Source: Streptomyces wedmorensis (lineage in GTDB: Bacteria > Actinomycetota > Actinomycetes > Streptomycetales > Streptomycetaceae). From it: a stretch of 64,000 nt of DNA. Location: positions 1-64,000 of the forward strand of contig NZ_JNWK01000044.1 of the NCBI RefSeq assembly GCF_000716445.1, written 5' to 3'. The stretch's first letter is position 1; the number at the start of each line of letters is the position of its first letter. The notes beneath the pieces were generated by a model that was given only the letters and a program-made list of their open reading frames with translations, had not been told where the DNA came from and did no database searches. The translations under genes and the position numbers were made by a program. Shown one piece after another: positions 57,502 through 64,000 of this stretch.

Positions 57502-58623
57502 ATGAAGGTGATCGTCGTAGGAGCCGGCGTGGTGGGAACCATGCACGCCTGGCACGCAGTGGAACGCGGCCACGAGGTCGTACACATCGAGCGCGAGGCG
57601 GAGGCACGCGGGGCGTCCCTCCGCAACTTCGGCCAGATCTGGGTGAGCGGGCGCGCGGGCGGGGAGGAGCTCGACACCGCCCTGCGCGCCCGCGAGCTGT
57701 GGGAGGGCATCGGCGCCCGCGTCCCCGGGCTCGGCTTCCGGGCCATCGGCTCCCTCACCCCCGTGCGGAACGCACTCGAACTCGCCGTCGCCGAGGCCGC
57801 CCTGGCCCGCCCCGACGCCGCCGCCCGTGGCTACAAACTGCTCACGGCCGACGAGGCCCGGGCGGTCAACCCCGCACTGCGCGGGGCGTTCGAGGCCGCG
57901 CTGTGGTGCGAGCGCGACGCCGCCGTCGAACCCCGCCTCGCCCAGCTCGCCCTCCGAGAGGCCCTCCTGGCCACGGGGAAGTACACGTTCCTGCCCGGTC
58001 GCGAGGTCCGGGACGTCGTGGGTGAGAACGCGGTCCGCGACGACCACGGGGACGTCCACACCGGCGACGCCGTCGTCCTGTGCACCGGCGCCTGGCTCTC
58101 CGGCCTCGTCCGCGAGGTCGCCGGAGCGATACCCGTCCGCCGCGTCCGGCTCCAGATGATGCAGACCGAACCCCTCGGCGAGCCCCTCACGACCTCCGTC
58201 GCCGACGCCGACTCCTTCCGCTACTACCCGGCGTACGCCTCCGAGGCCCTCGACGCCCTCGCCGCCGGGCAGCCGCAGGACCCGACCGCCGCCGCCCACA
58301 AGATGCAGCTCCTCATGGTGCAGCGGCTCGACGGCGGGCTGACCATCGGCGACACCCACGAATACGAGCACCCCTTCGCCTTCGACACCCTCGAAGACCC
58401 CTACGAGCACCTCATCCGCGTCGTCGAGTCCTTCCTCGGCCGCCCGCTGCCGAAGATCCGGCGCCGCTGGGCCGGGGTGTACGCGCAGTGCGTCGACACC
58501 AGCCGGGTCGTGCACCGCCAGCGGGTCCGCGACGGTGTGTGGCTGGTGACCGGACCCGGCGGCCGGGGCATGACCTGCTCGCCCGCCATCGCCGAGACGA
58601 CCGCGAACGAACTGGGCTGGTGA
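57502..58623 (+). CDS. FAD-dependent oxidoreductase of the phosphonate-linked TIGR03364 type
   Basis: A 373-residue DAO-fold flavoenzyme. The FAD dinucleotide motif is VIVVGAGVVGTMHAWHA, at the very N-terminus, and HIEREAEARGASLRNFGQI follows. The C-terminal part includes RRWAGVYAQC and VWLVTGPGGRGMT. The family is found next to phosphonatase genes and is thought to oxidise aminoethylphosphonate or its N-methyl derivative to phosphonoacetaldehyde. That fits here, as no PhnW transaminase is present. ATG 57502 starts with the FAD motif. The next gene overlaps or follows closely. Confidence 0.87.
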   Translation: MKVIVVGAGVVGTMHAWHAVERGHEVVHIEREAEARGASLRNFGQIWVSGRAGGEELDTALRARELWEGIGARVPGLGFRAIGSLTPVRNALELAVAEAALARPDAAARGYKLLTADEARAVNPALRGAFEAALWCERDAAVEPRLAQLALREALLATGKYTFLPGREVRDVVGENAVRDDHGDVHTGDAVVLCTGAWLSGLVREVAGAIPVRRVRLQMMQTEPLGEPLTTSVADADSFRYYPAYASEALDALAAGQPQDPTAAAHKMQLLMVQRLDGGLTIGDTHEYEHPFAFDTLEDPYEHLIRVVESFLGRPLPKIRRRWAGVYAQCVDTSRVVHRQRVRDGVWLVTGPGGRGMTCSPAIAETTANELGW

Positions 58624-58628
58624 CCTTG

Positions 58629-59321
58629 ATGAACACGAACCCGAAGAACCCGATGAACCTCGTCGTCCTGGACATGGCCGGCACGACCGTCGCCGACGGC
58701 GGCCTCGTCGAGCAGGCCTTCGCGGCCGCGGCCGAGCGCCTCGGCGAAGACCCGGCCACGATGATCGACTACGTCCGCGCCACCATGGGCGAGTCCAAGA
58801 TCTCCGTCTTCCGCCACCTCTTCGGCGGCGACGAGACCCGCGCCCGGCAGGCCAACCTCGCCTTCGAGGAGGCGTACGGAGAGCTGGTCGCCGACGGCCT
58901 CGTCTCCCCGGTCCCCGGCGCGGCCGAGGCGATCGCCGCCCTGAAGGACCAGGGCCGGACCGTCGTCCTCACCACCGGCTTCGCCCGGGTCACCCAGGAC
59001 GCCATCCTCGACGCCCTCGGCTGGCGCGACCTGGTCGAGCTGACCCTCTGCCCGGCCGACGCCGGCGGCCGGGGCCGCCCGTACCCGGACATGGTCCTCG
59101 CGGCCCTCCTCCGCACCGGAGCCGTGGACGACGTCCGGCAGACCGTCGTCGCGGGCGACACCTCGTACGACATGCTCAGCGGGGCCCGCTCGGGCGCCGG
59201 GATCGTGGCGGGCGTCCTCACCGGCGCCCACGGCGAGGCGGCGCTCGCGGAGCACGGCGCCACACACGTCCTCGCCTCGATCGCCGGACTGCCCGAGCTG
59301 ATACGGGAGTCCGAGGCATGA
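58629..59321 (+). CDS. phosphonatase-like HAD hydrolase
   Basis: A 230-residue HAD hydrolase. The nucleophile D15 is in NLVVLDMAGTTVADGG, the signature of the phosphonoacetaldehyde hydrolase branch (D-x-A-G-T). TTGFARVTQDAIL holds the second HAD motif and AGDTSYDMLSGARSGAG the metal-binding one. PhnX proper uses a Lys in its cap that is not obvious here, so this is the PhnX-like group. It would split phosphonoacetaldehyde to acetaldehyde and phosphate. An upstream GTG at 58620 overlaps the FAD gene stop; ATG 58629 is preferred. Its stop overlaps the ATPase start (ATGA). Confidence 0.85.
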   Translation: MNTNPKNPMNLVVLDMAGTTVADGGLVEQAFAAAAERLGEDPATMIDYVRATMGESKISVFRHLFGGDETRARQANLAFEEAYGELVADGLVSPVPGAAEAIAALKDQGRTVVLTTGFARVTQDAILDALGWRDLVELTLCPADAGGRGRPYPDMVLAALLRTGAVDDVRQTVVAGDTSYDMLSGARSGAGIVAGVLTGAHGEAALAEHGATHVLASIAGLPELIRESEA

Positions 59322-60370
59322 CCAGCGGCATCCGCTTCGACGGCGTCACCGTCACCTACGGGAACACCACCGTCCTCGACTCCCTCGACCTGACCGTCGA
59401 GCCCGGCGAGGTCATGGCCCTCCTCGGCCCCTCCGGCTCCGGCAAGACCACCGCCCTGCGCACCGTCGCCGGCTTCGTCCGGCCCGCCTCCGGGCGTGTC
59501 CTCATCGGCGACCGCGACGTCACCGCCCTCCCGCCGTACCGCCGGGGCATCGGCATGGTCGTCCAGCAGTACGCCCTCTTCCCCCACCTGCGGGTCGACG
59601 CCAACGTCGCCTTCGGCCTGAAGGCGCAGAAGGCGCCGAAGGCCGAGATCCCGGGTCGCGTCACCGAGGCCCTGGAGATGACCGGCATGGCGGCCTACGC
59701 CCGGCGCTACCCCCGGGAGCTCTCCGGCGGCCAGCAGCAGCGCGTCGCCATCGCCCGCGCCCTCGCCATCCGCCCCCGGGTGCTCCTCCTCGACGAACCG
59801 CTCTCCGCGCTCGACGCCCAGCTCCGCTCCGGCATGCTCGCCGAACTCGCCCGACTGCACCGCGAGCTGCCGGACGTGTCGATCCTGTACGTCACCCACG
59901 ACCAGGTCGAGGCCCTCACCCTCGCCGACCGGATCGCCGTCATGGACAAGGCCCGGCTCCAGGACTGCGGCACCCCGCAGGACCTCTACCGCCGCCCCCG
60001 TACGGAGTTCACGGCGTCGTTCGTCGGCAACGCGAACCTGCTGCCGGTGACCGTCACCACGGACGGCGTCGCCTTCGAAGGCACACGCCTGGAGGTGGCC
60101 GCGTCCGAGGCCGCGCCCGGCGCCGGCGCGACCCTCTGCGTCCGGCCGCACCTCGTCGGCCTCGGCCCGGGGCCGAACGCCCTCAGCGGCCGGATCTCCG
60201 AGGTCCAGTGGCGCGGCTCCACCCACCGGCTGTACGTCGATGTCGGCGGACACCGGGTGAAGGCGGACGTGCGGGAGCTGCGGGAGACGCCGGCGCTGGG
60301 AGCCGAGGTGACGCTGCACTTCGCGCCCGAGGACGGGGTGCTGCTGGGCGCGGGGGTCACCGATGGGTAG
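59318..60370 (+). CDS. aminophosphonate ABC transporter ATPase
   Basis: A 350-residue ATPase of the spermidine/Fe/AEP importer class. Walker A is GPSGSGKTTA (about 36-45), Q-loop MVVQQYALFPHL, signature ELSGGQQQRVAIARA, Walker B VLLLDEPLSALD, then THDQVEALTLADR. The C-terminal TOBE-like regulatory domain covers about 240-350. The start overlaps the hydrolase stop (ATGA), and the stop overlaps the first permease start. The substrate, probably 2-aminoethylphosphonate, is inferred from its neighbours. Confidence 0.9.
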   Translation: MTSGIRFDGVTVTYGNTTVLDSLDLTVEPGEVMALLGPSGSGKTTALRTVAGFVRPASGRVLIGDRDVTALPPYRRGIGMVVQQYALFPHLRVDANVAFGLKAQKAPKAEIPGRVTEALEMTGMAAYARRYPRELSGGQQQRVAIARALAIRPRVLLLDEPLSALDAQLRSGMLAELARLHRELPDVSILYVTHDQVEALTLADRIAVMDKARLQDCGTPQDLYRRPRTEFTASFVGNANLLPVTVTTDGVAFEGTRLEVAASEAAPGAGATLCVRPHLVGLGPGPNALSGRISEVQWRGSTHRLYVDVGGHRVKADVRELRETPALGAEVTLHFAPEDGVLLGAGVTDG

Positions 60371-61283
60371 CCGCGGCATCGGGCTCGGTGAACGGCCCCC
60401 GGCGACCGGTGTCGCGCCCGCCCCTCCCGCTCCCGCTCCCGCGGAACGTATGCCCACGACGGGGGCGAAGGACGACGCCGGCCGGTCCCTCCCCTCGTGG
60501 GTCTGGGCGCTGCCGCCCGTCGCCGTGCTCGCCGTGGTCTTCCTCTACCCCCTCGCGCTCGTCGTGCGCGAGTCGCTCGCGCCCGGTGCGTACGCCGACG
60601 TGCTCGGGTCCGAGTCGTTCCGGGACGCGCTGGTCACCACGGTGTGGCTGGCCGTCGCGTCCACCGCGGGGTGCCTGGTGCTCGGCTTCGTGCTCGCCGT
60701 GGTGATCGCGTTCGTGCCGTTCCCCGGCGCGAAGGCGGTGTCGAAGTTCATCGACGTCTTCCTGTCCTTCCCGTCGTTCCTGATCACGCTCGCACTGCTG
60801 TTCCTGTACGGGACGGTGGGGATGGCGAACGGGCTGTGGACGGACGCCACCGGCGACGCGACGGGGCCCTTCCGGTTCCTGAGCACGCCGTGGGGCGTGC
60901 TGCTCGCGGAGATCACGTACTTCACGCCGTTCGTGATGCGGCCGCTGCTGGCCGCGTTCTCGCAGCTGGAGACCGCGCAGCTGGAGGTGGCGTCGTCACT
61001 GGGCGCCCGCCCGCTGCGGATCGTCCGGCAGGTGATCCTGCCCGAGGCGCTGCCCGCGCTCGCGGCCGGCGGGAGCCTCGTCCTCGTCATGTGCCTCAAC
61101 GAGTTCGGGATCGTCCTCTTCACCGGAGCGAAGGGCGTCACCACGCTCCCGATGCTCGTCTACGGGAAGGCGATCCTCGAATCGGACTACGCCGCCGCGT
61201 GCGTGGTCGCCGTCGTCAACGTCGCCCTGTCCGTGGGGCTCTACGTCCTCTACCGGGGGGTCAGCCGCCGTGCTGGTGCATAG
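60363..61283 (+). CDS. aminophosphonate ABC transporter permease 1
   Basis: A 306-residue permease with six helices. A Pro/Ala-rich N-terminus comes first. The EAA-loop signature is in LEVASSLGARPLRIVRQVIL. Helices include VWALPPVAVLAVVFLYPLAL and FLSFPSFLITLALLFLYGTV. ATG 60363 overlaps the ATPase stop by eight bases. It is comparable to PhnU of AEP importers. It pairs with the second permease, whose start overlaps its end by 14 bases. Confidence 0.88.
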   Translation: MGSRGIGLGERPPATGVAPAPPAPAPAERMPTTGAKDDAGRSLPSWVWALPPVAVLAVVFLYPLALVVRESLAPGAYADVLGSESFRDALVTTVWLAVASTAGCLVLGFVLAVVIAFVPFPGAKAVSKFIDVFLSFPSFLITLALLFLYGTVGMANGLWTDATGDATGPFRFLSTPWGVLLAEITYFTPFVMRPLLAAFSQLETAQLEVASSLGARPLRIVRQVILPEALPALAAGGSLVLVMCLNEFGIVLFTGAKGVTTLPMLVYGKAILESDYAAACVVAVVNVALSVGLYVLYRGVSRRAGA

Positions 61284-62067
61284 CCGTACGGGCAGATGGA
61301 CGGCGTGGGCCGGCTTCGCGGTCCTCTTCGTCCCGCTCTTCGCCCTGCCCCTGCTCGTCATCGTCGCCGCCTCGTTCTCCACCCACTGGTCCGGCGCCTT
61401 CCCCTCCGGCCCCACCACCGCCCACTACACCGCGGCCGTACGCGGGGAGTCCCTCCAGGCGCTGACCACCAGCCTGGTCACGGCCGTCACCGCGAGCGTG
61501 GTCGCGCTGACCGTCGGCACCTGGGCCGCGCTCGCCGCGGCCGCGCTCCGGAAACGCGGCAGGCGGGTGCTCGACGCCCTGTTCATGCTGCCGGTCGCCG
61601 TGCCGTCCGTGGTCGTCGGGCTCGCCGTCCTCGTCGCGTTCTCGCAGCCGCCGGTGCTCCTCAACGGCACGCGGTGGATCGTGATCCTCGCGCACACCGT
61701 GCTCGTCACGGCCTTCGCGTACCAGTCGGTCTCGGCCGCCCTCCTCCGCCTCGACCCGATGTACGAGCAGGCGGCGGCCAGCCTCGGCGCCCGCCCCGCG
61801 TACGTGCTGCTCCGGGTGAAGCTGCCGCTCCTGCTGCCGTCCCTGAACGCGGCCGCCGGGCTCTGCTTCGCCCTGTCCATGGGCGAGTTGAGCGCCACGA
61901 TGATGCTCTACCCGCCGGACTGGACGCCGCTGCCGGTCCTCATCTTCACCGCCACCGACCGGGGCTCCCTGTTCACCGGCTCGGCGCTCGCCGTGGTCCT
62001 CATGACCGCGACCCTGCTGGCCCTGCTCGCCGTCTCCCGCATCCGCACCAAAGCCTCGTACCGCTGA
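61270..62067 (+). CDS. aminophosphonate ABC transporter permease 2
   Basis: A 265-residue permease with six helices. The EAA loop is in YEQAAASLGARPAYVLLRVK. Segments WAGFAVLFVPLFALPLLVIV and LDALFMLPVAVPSVVVGLAV are typical of this PhnV/PotC-type family. GTG 61270 overlaps the end of permease 1. It forms the transport channel together with permease 1. The binding protein gene begins 21 bp downstream. Confidence 0.88.
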   Translation: MLVHSRTGRWTAWAGFAVLFVPLFALPLLVIVAASFSTHWSGAFPSGPTTAHYTAAVRGESLQALTTSLVTAVTASVVALTVGTWAALAAAALRKRGRRVLDALFMLPVAVPSVVVGLAVLVAFSQPPVLLNGTRWIVILAHTVLVTAFAYQSVSAALLRLDPMYEQAAASLGARPAYVLLRVKLPLLLPSLNAAAGLCFALSMGELSATMMLYPPDWTPLPVLIFTATDRGSLFTGSALAVVLMTATLLALLAVSRIRTKASYR

Positions 62068-62088
62068 GACCCAGGAGAGAACAACGTC

Positions 62089-63147
62089 ATGCTTACGTAC
62101 GCCAAGCCGATCGCCGCCGTCACCGGCGCCCTCGCCCTCGCCTCCACCCTGACCGCCTGCGGAGGCTCATCCGCCGCCTCCGACGAGAAGATCGTGACCG
62201 TCTACAGCGCCGACGGCCTCAAGGGCGAGGCGGGCGACGGCTGGTACGACAAGGTCTTCGCCGACTTCGAGAAGCAGACCGGCATCAAGGTCAAGTACGT
62301 CGAGGGCGGCTCCGGCGAGATGGTGCAGCGCGCCGTCCGCGAGAAGAGCAACACCCAGGCCGACGTCCTCGTGACGCTGCCGCCCTTCATCCAGCAGGCC
62401 GACGCCAAGGGCCTGCTCAAGGCGTACACCCCGAAGGGTGCCGACCAGGTCGACGGCGGCGACAAGGCCGCCGACGGCAAGTGGATCTCCGTCGTCAACA
62501 ACTACTTCGGCTTCGTCCACAACAAGAAGGAGCTGCCGACCGCGCCGAAGACGTGGGAGGAACTCCTCGACGCCAAGTACAAGGACAGACTCCAGTACTC
62601 CACCCCGGGCGTCGCAGGCGACGGCACCGCCGTCCTGATCAAGGCCATGCACGACTTCGGCGGCCAGGAGCCGGCCATGGCCTACCTGAAGAAGCTCCAG
62701 GCCAACAACGTCGGCCCGTCCTCCTCCACCTCCAAGCTCGCCCCCAAGACCGACAAGGGCGAACTCCTCGTCGCCAACGGCGACGTCCAGATGAACTTCG
62801 CCCAGTCCAAGTCCATGCCGAACCTCGGCATCTGGTTCCCCGCCAAGGACGGCGGCAAGCCCACCACCTTCGCCCTGCCCTACGCCGCCGGCCTGGTGAA
62901 CGAGGCCCCGCACACCGAGAACGGCCAGAAGCTCCTCGACTTCATGCTGAGCGAGGCGGCCCAGCGCGAGGTCAGCGCCATCGGCGGCGGCTTCCCGGCC
63001 CGCAAGGACGTCAAGCCGACCGACGCCAACGCCATCGCACTCGCCAAGCTCATGGACGGCGTCGAGATCTTCGAACCGGACTGGTCCGACATCGACAAGA
63101 ACCTCACGACGTACGTCGACGCGTGGAAGTCCGCGACCGGAAGCTGA
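62089..63147 (+). CDS. aminophosphonate ABC transporter binding lipoprotein
   Basis: A 352-residue substrate-binding protein. The lipobox STLTACGG puts the modified Cys at about residue 24. The mature protein has the bilobal fold of the Fe/thiosulfate/AEP binding family: KIVTVYSADGLKGEAGDGWY, then DFEKQTGIKVKYVEGGSGEM, and GFVHNKKELPTAPKTWEELL. The C-terminal part ends ATGS. GGAGAGAA ribosome site precedes the ATG. It is the last gene of the operon, followed by a very strong terminator. Confidence 0.9.
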   Translation: MLTYAKPIAAVTGALALASTLTACGGSSAASDEKIVTVYSADGLKGEAGDGWYDKVFADFEKQTGIKVKYVEGGSGEMVQRAVREKSNTQADVLVTLPPFIQQADAKGLLKAYTPKGADQVDGGDKAADGKWISVVNNYFGFVHNKKELPTAPKTWEELLDAKYKDRLQYSTPGVAGDGTAVLIKAMHDFGGQEPAMAYLKKLQANNVGPSSSTSKLAPKTDKGELLVANGDVQMNFAQSKSMPNLGIWFPAKDGGKPTTFALPYAAGLVNEAPHTENGQKLLDFMLSEAAQREVSAIGGGFPARKDVKPTDANAIALAKLMDGVEIFEPDWSDIDKNLTTYVDAWKSATGS

Positions 63148-63207
63148 GAGTTCACCGTACGGCCCCTGGAACACCCCGCCGTATTGCGGAAAGATAACGG
63201 GTACGGA

Positions 63208-63237
63208 CCAACGCCCTTGAGAAATCAAGGGCGTTGG
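63208..63237 (+). terminator. terminator of the phosphonate operon
   Basis: CCAACGCCCTTGA and TCAAGGGCGTTGG form a perfect 13-bp stem around a GAAA tetraloop, 60 bases after the binding protein stop. Confidence 0.93.
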
Positions 63238-63278
63238 CGTGTGTCCGTACCCCCGTCACCCCTTACGGAGGACTCCGA

Positions 63279-64000
63279 CATGCCGATCACCGGCATCCCC
63301 CGCCGCACCGTCCTCGCCGCCGCCGGCGCCACCGCGGCCGTCGCCGCGACCGGACTCGCGGCCGCCCCCGCGGCCCAGGCGGCCGTCGCCGCCCCGACGC
63401 TCCCGAACGGCACCAGCATGGACAAGGTGCTCGTCGTCGGCATGGACGGCCTGCGGTACGACCGGATCGACGCGGCCAAGGCGCCCACCCTCAAGTCCCT
63501 GATGGCCAACGGCACCTATGGCCGCTCCCTGCTCTACGCCAACCCGATGGCCGCCACGTCCTCCGGCCCCGGCTGGTCGACGATCTCCACCGGCGTCTGG
63601 CCCGACAAGCACGGCGTGAAGGACAACACCTTCACCGGCAAGAACTACGGCCGCTACCCCGGCTTCCTGGCCCGCCTGAACCAGGTGCGGCCCGACCTCT
63701 CCCTCTTCGCCGCCGTCGACTGGCCCGAACTCGACACCCACGGCACCGTCACCCCCGGCGCCGACGCCAAACTCGTCTACGACAACAACTACGCCGTCAA
63801 CGACCTCCTCATCACCGACATCACCGAGGACGTCCTGCGCAACCAGAACCCCGACGTCCTCTTCGTCTACTTCGGCGAGACCGACGAGATAGGCCACGGC
63901 TACGGCGCCGCCAGCCCCAAGTACCTCGAAGCCATCGACGTACAGGACGGCTACCTCGGCCGGCTGCTCGCCGCGATCCAGGCCCGCCCCGCCTACGCCA
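63279..64000 (+). CDS. Tat-exported alkaline phosphatase-superfamily phosphodiesterase (partial)
   Basis: The first 240 residues of a gene that runs off the window. A twin-arginine signal (IPRRTVLAAAGATAAVAATG) is followed by an Ala-rich stretch to about 40. The catalytic domain begins with KVLVVGMDGLRYDRIDAAKA, with the metal-binding D of type I phosphodiesterases. The nucleophile region should be SSGPGWSTISTGVWPDKHGV, and FVYFGETDEIGHGYG carries more metal ligands (D, H). It is separated from the phosphonate operon by a terminator but may release phosphate outside the cell. TACGGAGG precedes ATG 63279. Confidence 0.85.

Overview
The window reads as a high-GC actinobacterial chromosome segment, almost certainly Streptomyces. 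The reasons are very GC-rich third codon positions, frequent GTG and TTG starts, an SsgA-like sporulation regulator, the DasR/N-acetylglucosamine PTS genes, a class E sortase with a LAxTG substrate, and a RheA/Hsp18 heat-shock pair. Most of it looks like core chromosome with short accessory insertions. I recall a similar gene order in S. coelicolor (the ssgG to nagE2 to rdgB stretch), but that recollection was not checked here.

Layout. 0.2-3.6 kb: a TPR protein, a GlcD-type FAD oxidase and SsgG. 3.9-9.7 kb: two RDD membrane proteins, a small membrane protein and a secreted M6 metalloprotease. 9.8-12.0 kb: RheA, two RheA-type operators, Hsp18 and two DUF2267 proteins. 12.0-15.1 kb: nicotinamidase and nicotinate phosphoribosyltransferase (NAD salvage), then ClpS and a DUF2017 protein. 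15.5-23.8 kb: an amino-acid permease and the sulfur-carrier cysteine pathway (Mec protease, cysteine-rich leader peptide, CysO, CysM). Between mec and cysO sit a decayed IS200/IS605-type tnpB, an HD protein and a cobalamin-riboswitch-controlled B12 ABC transporter. 24-30.8 kb: a membrane-anchored MazF-fold protein, a metallo-beta-lactamase-fold hydrolase, the GlcNAc PTS (NagE2, NagE1, NagF) with DasR sites, RNase PH, a lipoprotein and RdgB. 30.8-32.2 kb: an apparent HNH-HNH-tRNA transcription unit. 32.3-36.3 kb: Bcp peroxiredoxin, DUF3618, a GroES-like protein, a guanidine-III riboswitch with the Gdx exporter, and a class A penicillin-binding protein. 36.4-41.8 kb: an ABC-2 exporter with a repeat-containing permease, DUF445 and a winged-helix protein. 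42.2-48.1 kb: an accessory block with visibly less GC-biased codons: a TsaA/TrmO-like protein, an HTH-TPR regulator, an RsbW-like ATPase and a PLD-helicase-DUF3427 protein that may belong to a defence system. 48.2-56.6 kb: a SEC-C protein, sortase E, a second YidC, an FAH-family hydrolase, the remains of an LPxTG sorting signal, a UPF0303/oxidoreductase pair with a divergent ROK regulator, and a LAxTG surface protein. 56.6-63.1 kb: a GntR-controlled aminophosphonate uptake and degradation operon. 63.3 kb to the end: a Tat-exported phosphodiesterase-like protein cut by the window edge.

The most unusual signals are these. (1) A class I tRNA-shaped gene with a UAG anticodon starts 12 bases after two overlapping paralogous HNH genes on the same strand. 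(2) The CysO carrier ends in GG-Met-Val, so it needs trimming, and the probable trimming protease gene is separated from cysO by about 5 kb of inserted genes. (3) An ORF remnant encodes two LPxTG motifs and a full sorting signal directly after an FAH hydrolase. (4) A DasR operator cluster, RheA operators, a probable pncB operator, and cobalamin and guanidine riboswitches are all readable by eye. (5) In-frame DNA tandem repeats expand an ABC permease and a ROK regulator.
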